A DNA stretch of 64,000 nucleotides from the NCBI RefSeq assembly GCF_030694085.1, contig NZ_JAUXZE010000032.1, positions 1 to 64,000 of the forward strand, written 5' to 3'. This DNA is from Tabrizicola sp. GTDB taxonomy: Bacteria; Pseudomonadota; Alphaproteobacteria; Rhodobacterales; Rhodobacteraceae. The notes below the pieces were generated by a model. The model ran no database searches and was not told where the DNA came from. It was given only the letters and a program-made list of their open reading frames with translations. Both the position numbers and the translations under genes were made by a program. Shown piece by piece: positions 53,855 through 61,011 of the stretch (its first letter is position 1; each line of letters opens with the position of its first letter).

Positions 53855-54856
53855 ATGACCGTGACTGTCGGCATCAACGGCTTCGGCCGCATCGGGCGCT
53901 GCACGCTTGCCCATATCGCGGAATCGAACCGCAACGACGTGCAGGTGGTGGCGATCAATGCCACGGGTCCGGTGGAGACAAACGCGCATCTGCTGCGCTA
54001 CGACTCGGTGCATGGCCGCTTCCCCGGCGTGGTGAAGGTGACGGATGAGGGGCTGGACCTCGGCCGGGGCCCGATCCGCATGATGTCGACCTACAACCCG
54101 GAGGAGTTGGACTGGCAGGGCGTGGACGTCGTGCTGGAATGTACCGGCAAGTTCAACGACCGCGACAAGGCGGCGGTGCATCTGGGCCGCGGGGCCAAGC
54201 GGGTGCTGGTCTCGGCCCCGGCCAAGCGAGCGGACCTGACCGTGGTCTACGGCGTGAACCACCGCAGTCTGTTGCCCGAGCATCGCGTGGTCTCGAACGC
54301 GTCCTGCACGACGAACTGCCTGGCGCCCTTGGCCAAGGTGCTGAACGACAGCATCGGGATCGAATCCGGGATCATGACCACGATCCACTCCTACACCGGC
54401 GACCAGCCGACGCTGGACCGGCGGCACAAGGACCTCTATCGCGCGCGATCGGCGGCGATGGCGATGATCCCGACCTCGACCGGGGCGGGCAAGGCGATCG
54501 GCGAGGTGCTGCCAGAGCTGGCCGGGCGGCTGGAAGGCAGCGCGATCCGCGTGCCGACGCCGAACGTGTCAGCCGTGGACCTGACCTTCATCGCGCAGAA
54601 GTCGGTCACGGTCGCGGAAGTTAACGAAATCGTCAGGGAAGCCTGCGCAGGCTACATGGGTATGGTCATGGCCTATGACCCCGAACCGAAGGTGTCGATC
54701 GACTTCAACCACACGCCGCAATCGTCAATCTTCGCGCCTGACCAGACCAAGGTCGCGGGGCGTTCCGTTCGGGTGCTGGCGTGGTATGACAACGAATGGG
54801 GCTTCTCCTGCCGGATGGCCGATGTGGCCGGCGTTATGGGGCGGCTTGCGCAGTAA
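53855..54856 (+). CDS. glyceraldehyde-3-phosphate dehydrogenase, predicted NADP-preferring
   Basis: 333 residues with [10 protein letters not shown] (Cys151), HSYTGDQ and the C-terminal [12 protein letters not shown]. The coenzyme region differs from classical NAD enzymes: the Asp of the 'ND' motif is Ala (VVAINATG, Ala36), and the S-loop has DRRHKD, with two Arg where NAD forms have uncharged residues. Both changes are seen in NADP-using GapB-type enzymes, so this one may serve gluconeogenesis or CO2 fixation. ATG 53855 follows AGGGGAATTTC. Followed by a small membrane peptide gene and a second gap. Confidence 0.93.
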   Translation: MTVTVGINGFGRIGRCTLAHIAESNRNDVQVVAINATGPVETNAHLLRYDSVHGRFPGVVKVTDEGLDLGRGPIRMMSTYNPEELDWQGVDVVLECTGKFNDRDKAAVHLGRGAKRVLVSAPAKRADLTVVYGVNHRSLLPEHRVVSNASCTTNCLAPLAKVLNDSIGIESGIMTTIHSYTGDQPTLDRRHKDLYRARSAAMAMIPTSTGAGKAIGEVLPELAGRLEGSAIRVPTPNVSAVDLTFIAQKSVTVAEVNEIVREACAGYMGMVMAYDPEPKVSIDFNHTPQSSIFAPDQTKVAGRSVRVLAWYDNEWGFSCRMADVAGVMGRLAQ

Positions 54857-54889
54857 CCGGGGCCAGGTGCCCCGCTTCCGGGGGCAGAC

Positions 54890-55033
54890 GTGACCAATAC
54901 GATTGCGATCTGGCTTGGCCTTGTGATCGTGGCCGCCATCCTCAGTGACCTCGCCCTGAACGGCGGGATGGCGTTTCAGTTTCTGGCGCGAAAATTCCTG
55001 AACTTGATCGACTGGGTGGCTTTCTGGAACTGA
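54890..55033 (+). CDS. 47-residue membrane peptide between two gap genes
   Basis: GTG start after GGGGGCAGAC. The peptide has one membrane helix (IAIWLGLVIVAAILSDLAL) and an amphipathic end FLARKFLNLIDWVAFWN rich in aromatic residues. It begins 33 bases past the first gap stop and ends 82 bases before the second gap. Codon use fits the genome. Too short for usual gene finders. Function unknown; a small regulatory or anchoring peptide is possible. Confidence 0.6.
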   Translation: MTNTIAIWLGLVIVAAILSDLALNGGMAFQFLARKFLNLIDWVAFWN

Positions 55034-55074
55034 CCGCGTCAAACTGCGGTTGCATTTCCCGGCGTAATGTCTTT

Positions 55075-55086
55075 GTTAGCGCTATC
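55075..55086. promoter_or_regulatory. putative operator GTTAGCGCTATC before gap2
   Basis: 11 of 12 bases match GTTAGCGCTAAC, with perfect central TAGCGCTA. It lies 29 bases before the start codon, in the expected promoter or leader. Confidence 0.5.
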
Positions 55087-55115
55087 GGGATACCCCCAGC
55101 TTCGGAGAACTAGTC

Positions 55116-56117
55116 ATGGCCGTCAAGGTTGCCATCAATGGATTTGGACGCATCGGGCGCAACGTGCTGCGCGCCATCATCGAGTCGGGTCGCACCGACA
55201 TCGAGGTCGTGGCGATCAACGACCTGGGTCCGGTCGAGACGAACGCCCATCTCCTGCGCTACGATTCGGTGCATGGGAAGTTCCCCGCCACGGTGACCAC
55301 CGGGACCGATACCATCGATGTCGGCCGTGGCCCGATCCGGGTGACGGCGCTGCGGAACCCGGCCGACCTTCCCTGGGGCGACGTCGATATCGTGATGGAA
55401 TGTACCGGCATCTTCACTTCGAAGGAAAAATGCGCCGCGCATCTTGAGAACGGCTCGAAGCGTGTGCTGATCAGTGCACCCGGCGACGGCGCGGACAAGA
55501 CCATCGTCTACGGCGTGAACCACAATACGCTGACCAAGGATGACATCGTCGTCTCGAACGCCTCGTGCACCACCAACTGCCTGTCGCCCGTCGCGTTCGT
55601 GCTGAACAACGCCATCGGGATCGAGAAGGGCATGATGACCACGATCCACAGCTACACCGGCGACCAGCCGACGCTGGACACGATGCACAAGGATCTTTAC
55701 CGCGCCCGCGCGGCGGCGCTGTCGATGATCCCGACCTCGACCGGGGCGGCCAAGGCCGTGGGTCTGGTCCTGCCCGAGCTGAAGGGCAAGCTTGACGGCT
55801 TCGCCATGCGGGTCCCGACGCCGAACGTGTCGGTCGTCGACCTGAAGTTCATTGCAAAGCGCTCCACCAGCGTCGAGGAAGTGAACGCCGCGATCAAGGC
55901 CGCAGCCGACGGCCCGCTGAAGGGCATCCTCGGCTATACGAACGAAAAGCTGGTGTCGTCGGACTTCAATCACGACCCCCATTCCAGCGTGTTCCACATG
56001 GACCAGACCAAGGTTATGGACGGGACCTTTGTGTCGATCCTTAGCTGGTATGACAATGAATGGGGCTTCTCGAACCGCATGGCTGACACGGCCGTTGCGA
56101 TGGGCAAACTGATCTGA
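55116..56117 (+). CDS. gap: glyceraldehyde-3-phosphate dehydrogenase, NAD type
   Basis: 333 residues, with [10 protein letters not shown] (Cys151) and the NAD-type VVAINDLG (Asp36) and DTMHKD. It is the standard glycolytic GAPDH. The two gap proteins are of equal length and clearly related, so they arose by duplication. ATG 55116 follows GGAGA at eight bases. Terminator 23 bases past the stop. Confidence 0.97.
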   Translation: MAVKVAINGFGRIGRNVLRAIIESGRTDIEVVAINDLGPVETNAHLLRYDSVHGKFPATVTTGTDTIDVGRGPIRVTALRNPADLPWGDVDIVMECTGIFTSKEKCAAHLENGSKRVLISAPGDGADKTIVYGVNHNTLTKDDIVVSNASCTTNCLSPVAFVLNNAIGIEKGMMTTIHSYTGDQPTLDTMHKDLYRARAAALSMIPTSTGAAKAVGLVLPELKGKLDGFAMRVPTPNVSVVDLKFIAKRSTSVEEVNAAIKAAADGPLKGILGYTNEKLVSSDFNHDPHSSVFHMDQTKVMDGTFVSILSWYDNEWGFSNRMADTAVAMGKLI

Positions 56118-56140
56118 ACCATTTGAAATTAAATAAAAAG

Positions 56141-56162
56141 GGCGCCATTCGGCGCCTTTTTT
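56141..56162 (+). terminator. intrinsic terminator of gap
   Basis: GGCGCC / GGCGCC with loop ATTC and six T, preceded by an A-run, so it can also act on the other strand. Confidence 0.9.
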
Positions 56163-56295
56163 CATGCCCAGAGCTATGCGATGACTGCATAGCCGCAGCG
56201 CAGCATTGGGCGTTGTTGGCGCCAACGGAACGCTTATGTTGCGGCCATGCGAGAAGGAAAAGCAGTCCTCTCGCGGATGTAAAAGGACGATGAAG

Positions 56296-56466
56296 ATGAC
56301 CTCTGTGTATGAAATGCTGAAGACCGCTGCGGCGAACTACGCGCTCTACCGCCAGACCCGCAACGAGATTGCCAACCTTCCCGCCGATATCGCGCTGGAC
56401 CTCGGGATCCTTCCCGGCGACGCTGACCGGATCGCGCGTGAAGCAGTCTATGGCAAGGCCGCCTGA
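56296..56466 (+). CDS. DUF1127 family small protein
   Basis: 56 residues with the DUF1127 arginine-poor but typical end IANLPADIALDLGILPGDADRI. DUF1127 proteins such as Rhodobacter CcaF1 bind RNA and act in stress sRNA circuits. Two possible starts: ATG 56290, or ATG 56296, which stands eight bases after AAGGA. No CcsR-like sRNA repeat follows; a terminator comes 26 bases later. Confidence 0.8.
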   Translation: MTSVYEMLKTAAANYALYRQTRNEIANLPADIALDLGILPGDADRIAREAVYGKAA

Positions 56467-56491
56467 GCACCGCCAGGCCTTTGACGATGCG

Positions 56492-56511
56492 GGGGCCTTC
56501 GGGCCCCTTTT
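56492..56511 (+). terminator. intrinsic terminator of the DUF1127 gene
   Basis: GGGGCC / GGCCCC with tetraloop TTCG and four T. Confidence 0.85.
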
Positions 56512-56514
56512 GCA

Positions 56515-57006
56515 TTAGCGGTACTTTTTCACCAGGGCATCGACCACCGGGGGTGTCACGAACTTGGACACGTCGCCGCGCAGCCGCGCGATCTCTTTGA
56601 CCAGCTTCGAGGCAATTGCCTGACGCCGCGCGTCGGCCATCATGAAAACGGTCTCGATGCTGGAGTCGAGCGCGCGGTTCATCCCGACCATCTGGAATTC
56701 ATATTCGAAGTCCGCCACCGCCCGCAGGCCGCGGACAATGATCCCGGCGCCGACGTCGCGGGCACAGTCGATCAGCAGGTTCTCGAACGGATGGACGACG
56801 ATCTCGCCCCCAGTCTTCGCGGTGATGGCGGCACATTCCGCCTCGACCATTGCCACGCGCTCTTCCAGGCTGAAGAGCGGCCCCTTGTCCCGGTTGATCG
56901 CCACCCCGATCACCAGCCGGTCAACCAGCGCCATCGCCCGCTGGATGATGTCGATGTGGCCCAGAGTTATGGGGTCGAAGGTCCCCGGATAAAGCCCGAT
57001 GCGCAT
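56515..57006 (-). CDS. coaD: phosphopantetheine adenylyltransferase
   Basis: 163 residues: GLYPGTFDPITLGHIDII (the H-x-G-H nucleotide site as TLGH), a central IIVRGLRAVADFEYE and a C-terminal VKKYR. Fourth step of CoA synthesis. ATG 57006 follows AAGGGGGAG. Monocistronic. Confidence 0.97.
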   Translation of the reverse strand: MRIGLYPGTFDPITLGHIDIIQRAMALVDRLVIGVAINRDKGPLFSLEERVAMVEAECAAITAKTGGEIVVHPFENLLIDCARDVGAGIIVRGLRAVADFEYEFQMVGMNRALDSSIETVFMMADARRQAIASKLVKEIARLRGDVSKFVTPPVVDALVKKYR

Positions 57007-57079
57007 GGCTCCCCCTTGACTGGCCGCGACCCGCGCACGCAACAATATTACCCGCGCAGGTGCAAGCGCGAATCCGACC

Positions 57080-57514
57080 TCAGAAGCCCTTGATCATGCC
57101 TTCCAGGGCTTCCTTTTCCGCGGCCAGTTCCATCAACCGGGCCTTGACCACATCGCCGATCGAGATCAGGCCGACCATCTGGCCCTCTTCGACCACCGGC
57201 ATGTGTCGGAAACGGCCATCGGTCATCCGGCCAAGCACCGCATCGGTGCCCTCGGCGCGGGTGCACGAGACGATCTTCGCCGTCATCAGGCTTTCCACAG
57301 TGTCCCTCAGGCAGGCCGCGCCGCGTCTGCCCAGTTCCCGGACGATGTCGCGCTCCGAGACGATGCCATTCGCGGTCTTGCCGTCGGACGAGACGATGAC
57401 CGCCCCGATCCGTTTAGATGACAAGAGCTCAGCTACGGCCTGGACCGTGGTTCCGGGCGCCACCGTGATCACACCGTGATCGCCCTTGGATGCGAGGATC
57501 TGCTGTACGAGCAT
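57080..57514 (-). CDS. tandem CBS-domain protein
   Basis: 144 residues made of two CBS domains: VAELLSSKRIGAVIVSSDGK with IVSERDIVREL, and RMTDGRFRHMPVVEEGQMVG with SIGDVVKARL. Binds adenosine nucleotides in many proteins. No partner domain, so it may act as an energy sensor or regulator. ATG 57514 follows GGAGGGGCC. Confidence 0.92.
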   Translation of the reverse strand: MLVQQILASKGDHGVITVAPGTTVQAVAELLSSKRIGAVIVSSDGKTANGIVSERDIVRELGRRGAACLRDTVESLMTAKIVSCTRAEGTDAVLGRMTDGRFRHMPVVEEGQMVGLISIGDVVKARLMELAAEKEALEGMIKGF

Positions 57515-57570
57515 GAGACGGCCCCTCCACCTGACCGGACGTCAAGCGTCGGACCGATAAGGGGATTCTG

Positions 57571-58479
57571 TCAAGCGCGGGTTTCATCCTGCCGCAAAGC
57601 ACTTTCCAGCCGCCCCATCTCGGCCCGGGCCTCGCGGGTCAGCTGGTCGGCAAAGCGGTTAAGCCGGTCCAGACGCGCATCGCTTTCGTGCCGGATCAGC
57701 CAGAACGCGCGGGTCAGACTGATCCGGTCGGTCAGGAAGCGTGTAAGGTTGGGCGCGGCTGGCAGGGCAAAGTCATGCACCACGCCGACCCCTGCCCCAT
57801 GCCGCAGCCAGTTCAACTGCACCGAGACCGAGTTCGAGGTCAGCGTGGCCGGACCGATCCCGATCTCGGCCAGATAATCGAGTTCCTTGTCGAAGATCAT
57901 GTCTGGGATGTACCCGACAATCCGGTGGCCAGTCAGGTCTTGCGGGGTCAGGATTGGTGGATGGGTGGCAAGATAATACTGACTTGCCGCCAGATGCAGC
58001 CGGTAGTCGGTCAGCTTCTGCACCGTCAGCCGTCCCGCCTCTGGCCTGCTGACTGCAATCGCCATGTCTGCCTCGCGCTTGGACAGGTTGAATACCCGCG
58101 GAAGGGCCACGATCTGCACCTCCAGTCCCGGATTGGCGTCGCAGATCCGCGCCAGGACCTGAGGCAGCAGATAGTTCGCACAGCCATCCGGCGCGCCCAG
58201 CCGGATCAGACCTGTAAGACCACCGGGGCCGGACAGGCTTTCCTCGGCGCTCAGTGTCGCCCGTTCAGCCTGTTCGGCATGCGGGACCAGCCGAGCGCCC
58301 TCTTCGGTCAAGGCGTAACCTTGTGGGGATTTGGTGAAAAGCCTGGCCTTGGTCGCCTCTTCCAGCCGGGCAATGCGGCGCCCGACGGTGGCCGGGTCGA
58401 TCTTCAGCCGCTTGCCTGCCGTCGACAGGCTTTCGGTTCGCGCCACCGCGAGGAAAACGCGCAGGTCGTCCCAATCCAT
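57571..58479 (-). CDS. LysR family regulator divergent from mmsA
   Basis: 302 residues. Winged-helix part WDDLRVFLAVARTESLSTAG and DPATVGRRIARLEEATKA; effector domain with LPQVLARICDANPGLEVQI. ATG 58479 follows GAGGCGACTGGG. The 137-bp gap to mmsA holds a dispersed palindrome and a candidate operator, and LysR proteins usually control the divergent gene, so it likely controls valine breakdown. Confidence 0.9.
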   Translation of the reverse strand: MDWDDLRVFLAVARTESLSTAGKRLKIDPATVGRRIARLEEATKARLFTKSPQGYALTEEGARLVPHAEQAERATLSAEESLSGPGGLTGLIRLGAPDGCANYLLPQVLARICDANPGLEVQIVALPRVFNLSKREADMAIAVSRPEAGRLTVQKLTDYRLHLAASQYYLATHPPILTPQDLTGHRIVGYIPDMIFDKELDYLAEIGIGPATLTSNSVSVQLNWLRHGAGVGVVHDFALPAAPNLTRFLTDRISLTRAFWLIRHESDARLDRLNRFADQLTREARAEMGRLESALRQDETRA

Positions 58480-58491
58480 CCCAGTCGCCTC

Positions 58492-58520
58492 GTAGGGGTG
58501 CGCAATATTGCCCACCCTAC
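58492..58520. repeat. GGGTGGGC palindromic repeat in the lysR leader
   Basis: GTAGGGGTGCGCAAT and ATTGCCCACCCTAC are imperfect arms. It starts 13 bases before the lysR start codon, in the same family as 60984-61011. Confidence 0.6.
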
Positions 58521-58558
58521 CCATGCCCTGCATTTCTGCAAAACGTTTTTGGGTGATT

Positions 58559-58573
58559 GCCACTTTGTTTGGC
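58559..58573. promoter_or_regulatory. LysR-type operator candidate before mmsA
   Basis: GCCA-N7-TGGC, a T-N11-A type site, 43 bases before the mmsA start. Confidence 0.35.
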
Positions 58574-58616
58574 GTTTGTGCAAGATTAAAGTGCCCCAAA
58601 CCTCAGGAGGGATTCC

Positions 58617-60116
58617 ATGCAAGAGATCGGACACTGGATCAACGGCAAGCGCGTTGCGGGCACCTCGGGCCGCTTCGCCGATGTCATGAACCCCGCCACC
58701 GGCGAAGTGCAGGCGCGCGTCGCGCTGGCCACGCTGGGAGAGCTGGATCACGCCATTCAGGAGGCCGCAAAGGCCCAGGTCGGCTGGGCTGCCACGAACC
58801 CGCAGCGTCGCGCCCGGGTGATGATGGCGTTCGGCGCTCTCATCAACGAAAACATGGACAAGCTGGCCGAGATGGTCGCCCGCGAACACGGCAAGACGAT
58901 CCCCGACGCCAAGGGCGACGTGCAACGCGGACTTGAAGTGATCGAGGTCTGCATGGGTGCACCGGCCATGCTGAAGGGCGAGGCGATGGACTCGGCCGGT
59001 CCCGGAATCGACCTGTACGCCATCCGCCAACCCCTTGGCGTCGTCGCCGGAATTACGCCGTTCAACTTCCCCGCGATGATCCCCTTGTGGAAGATTGGCC
59101 CGGCGCTGTCGTCAGGCAACGCGATGATCCTGAAGCCGTCCGAGCGGGTTCCTTCGACCTCGCTCTACCTGGCCGAACTGCTGCAACAGGCGGGCCTGCC
59201 CGATGGCGTGCTGCAGGTGGTGAACGGCGACAAGGAAGTCGTCGACGGCATCCTGGATCATCCGGTGATTCAGGGCGTTGGCTTCGTCGGATCGACCCCG
59301 ATCGCGCAGTATATCTATGGCCGTGCCGCCGCGAACGGCAAGCGCGCACAGTGCTTCGGTGGTGCGAAGAACCACATGATCATCATGCCGGACGCCGACC
59401 TTGACAAGGCCGCCGACGCGCTGGTCGGTGCGGGTTACGGTGCTGCGGGCGAACGCTGCATGGCGATTTCGGTGGCCGTCCCGGTCGGAGAAAAGACCGC
59501 CGATGCACTGATCGAACGGCTGATCCCGCGGATCGAGAAGTTGAAGGTCGGCCCCTATACCGCTGGAAACGATGTGGATTTCGGTCCCGTGATCACCCAG
59601 GCGTCGAAGGACCGCATCCTTGGCCTGATCAACTCGGGCGTCGAGCAGGGCGCGAAGCTGGTGGTCGATGGCCGCGGCTTCAAACTGCAGGGTTATGAGA
59701 ACGGCTTCTTCGTCGGACCGTCACTGTTCGACAACGTCACGCCGGAGATGGACATCTACAAGCAAGAGATCTTCGGGCCGGTCCTGACCACCGTCCGCGC
59801 CGGGTCCTACGAGCAGGCGCTGAAGCTGGTGATGGACAACGAATACGGCAACGGCACCGCGATCTACACCGCAGACGGCGACACCGCGCGCGACTTTGCA
59901 AGCCGGGTCAACGTGGGCATGGTCGGCATCAACTTCCCGATCCCTGTGCCGCTGTCCTACTTCTCGTTCGGCGGCTGGAAGAAGTCGGCCTTCGGTGATC
60001 TGAACCAGTACGGGCCGGACGCCTTCCGGTTCTACACCAAGACCAAGACTGTGACTGCGCGCTGGTTCTCGGGCATCAAGGACGGCGCCAGCTTGAACTT
60101 CAGGGCGCTGGATTAA
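58617..60116 (+). CDS. mmsA: CoA-acylating methylmalonate-semialdehyde dehydrogenase
   Basis: 499 residues with PFNFPAMIPLWKIGPAL (149 on), GERCMAISVAVPV (Cys281) and the C-terminal FGGWKKSAFGDLNQYG. It oxidises methylmalonate semialdehyde to propionyl-CoA in valine and thymine breakdown. ATG 58617 follows AGGAGG at seven bases. Downstream hairpin at 60124-60153. Confidence 0.96.
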   Translation: MQEIGHWINGKRVAGTSGRFADVMNPATGEVQARVALATLGELDHAIQEAAKAQVGWAATNPQRRARVMMAFGALINENMDKLAEMVAREHGKTIPDAKGDVQRGLEVIEVCMGAPAMLKGEAMDSAGPGIDLYAIRQPLGVVAGITPFNFPAMIPLWKIGPALSSGNAMILKPSERVPSTSLYLAELLQQAGLPDGVLQVVNGDKEVVDGILDHPVIQGVGFVGSTPIAQYIYGRAAANGKRAQCFGGAKNHMIIMPDADLDKAADALVGAGYGAAGERCMAISVAVPVGEKTADALIERLIPRIEKLKVGPYTAGNDVDFGPVITQASKDRILGLINSGVEQGAKLVVDGRGFKLQGYENGFFVGPSLFDNVTPEMDIYKQEIFGPVLTTVRAGSYEQALKLVMDNEYGNGTAIYTADGDTARDFASRVNVGMVGINFPIPVPLSYFSFGGWKKSAFGDLNQYGPDAFRFYTKTKTVTARWFSGIKDGASLNFRALD

Positions 60117-60123
60117 CCCGTCC

Positions 60124-60153
60124 GGGCGCGGTTTTCCCAGGGGAACCGCGCCC
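60124..60153 (+). terminator. strong hairpin after mmsA
   Basis: GGGCGCGGTT and AACCGCGCCC form ten pairs with further pairs inside. The T-run is weak and not adjacent, so termination is probable but not certain. Confidence 0.55.
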
Positions 60154-60194
60154 GCGCTCCCGCGTTTTCTCGCTGATGCGTCAGCGAGGCCGAA

Positions 60195-60536
60195 ATGCGA
60201 GCCATGATCCTTTCCCTTTCCCTGCTCTTCTGCGTGGGGCCTGTGCAGGCCGGACAATGCGGTTCGATCGTTGCGTCCGCCTGCGAACGCCCAGTGGACG
60301 ACGCTCCTGCCCGGAAAATTCTGCGGGTGAAGCCCACGGTGACGCCCTTTGTCGTCGGCGACAGGTTCCCGGTCGAGACGCGCTCGCTTCTGATGGACCC
60401 TGCCCGCTACGATCTGGCGCCCTCGGACGGCAGCTGGCGCTATTACGCGATGGCGGGCGTGGTTTACCGGGTCGATGCAGCCTCAGGTCTGGTGCTGGAG
60501 GTGATCCGCACGCGGCGAACTTCGCATCTGCGCTGA
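60195..60536 (+). CDS. small secreted RcnB-like protein
   Basis: 113 residues with a signal peptide (LSLSLLFCVGPVQA) and mature part with DPARYDLAPSDGSWRYY and VVYRVDAASGLVLEV, the pattern of RcnB-like periplasmic proteins. The early cysteines of the mature part may pair. ATG 60195 follows GAGG. Similar in end to the next gene, so the two may be related. Confidence 0.65.
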   Translation: MRAMILSLSLLFCVGPVQAGQCGSIVASACERPVDDAPARKILRVKPTVTPFVVGDRFPVETRSLLMDPARYDLAPSDGSWRYYAMAGVVYRVDAASGLVLEVIRTRRTSHLR

Positions 60537-60587
60537 AACCTGCCCAGGCACCATGGTCGCGGAACCTCCCGGTGCGCCCGCAGTTTA

Positions 60588-60612
60588 CCTTCTGTAACTG
60601 AGCAGAAGGAGG
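60588..60612 (+). promoter_or_regulatory. hairpin over the ribosome site of the next gene
   Basis: CCTTCTG (60588-60594) pairs with CAGAAGG (60603-60609). The Shine-Dalgarno AAGGAGG (60606-60612) is half in the stem. Start codon at 60619. Confidence 0.35.
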
Positions 60613-60618
60613 CCAACC

Positions 60619-60975
60619 ATGCCCCGTATCAACACGATCCTCGCCGCCACCGTCGCGGCATTCACGCTGACCGGCGTCCCCGCTTTGGCGGAAACCGTCA
60701 AGGGCTGCCCGCCGGGCCTTGCGAAAAAGGACCCGGCCTGCATCCCACCGGGCCAAGTCGGCAAATCCTGGACTCCTGACCGGATCTATGTCGAAGGCGA
60801 CCGCATCCGCGGCGACTATGTGGTCATTCCGGCGGATGACTGGGACGACTTTTCCCTGACGCCTTATGGCGATGGCACGGTCTACGTCGTGATCGACAAC
60901 CAGATCGTCCGGGTCCGGGAAAGCAACCTGGTGGTGGTCGAGCCGATTCGCATCCTCGAGAACGTCCTGAACTGA
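60619..60975 (+). CDS. small secreted RcnB-like protein
   Basis: 118 residues: signal peptide (ATVAAFTLTGVPALA), a Cys/Pro-rich segment with GCPPGLAKKDPACIPPGQ, then DDWDDFSLTPYGDGTVYVVI, as in RcnB-like proteins. Genes in this place are sometimes named after the neighbouring uvrA by mistake. ATG 60619 follows AAGGAGG at six bases. Confidence 0.75.
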   Translation: MPRINTILAATVAAFTLTGVPALAETVKGCPPGLAKKDPACIPPGQVGKSWTPDRIYVEGDRIRGDYVVIPADDWDDFSLTPYGDGTVYVVIDNQIVRVRESNLVVVEPIRILENVLN

Positions 60976-60983
60976 GCGCAGGC

Positions 60984-61011
60984 GTAGGGTGGGCGATATC
61001 GCCCACCCTAC
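60984..61011. repeat. 28-bp perfect palindrome over the uvrA stop codon
   Basis: Arms GTAGGGTGGGCGAT and its exact complement. It covers the uvrA stop codon (61008-61010) and begins nine bases past the stop of the convergent gene. Same family as 39908-39935 and 58492-58520. Confidence 0.85.

Noticed and set aside
60619..60975. Naming this gene as an excinuclease subunit because uvrA is adjacent
   Set aside because: It is a 118-residue secreted protein with an RcnB-like pattern, on the opposite strand from uvrA.
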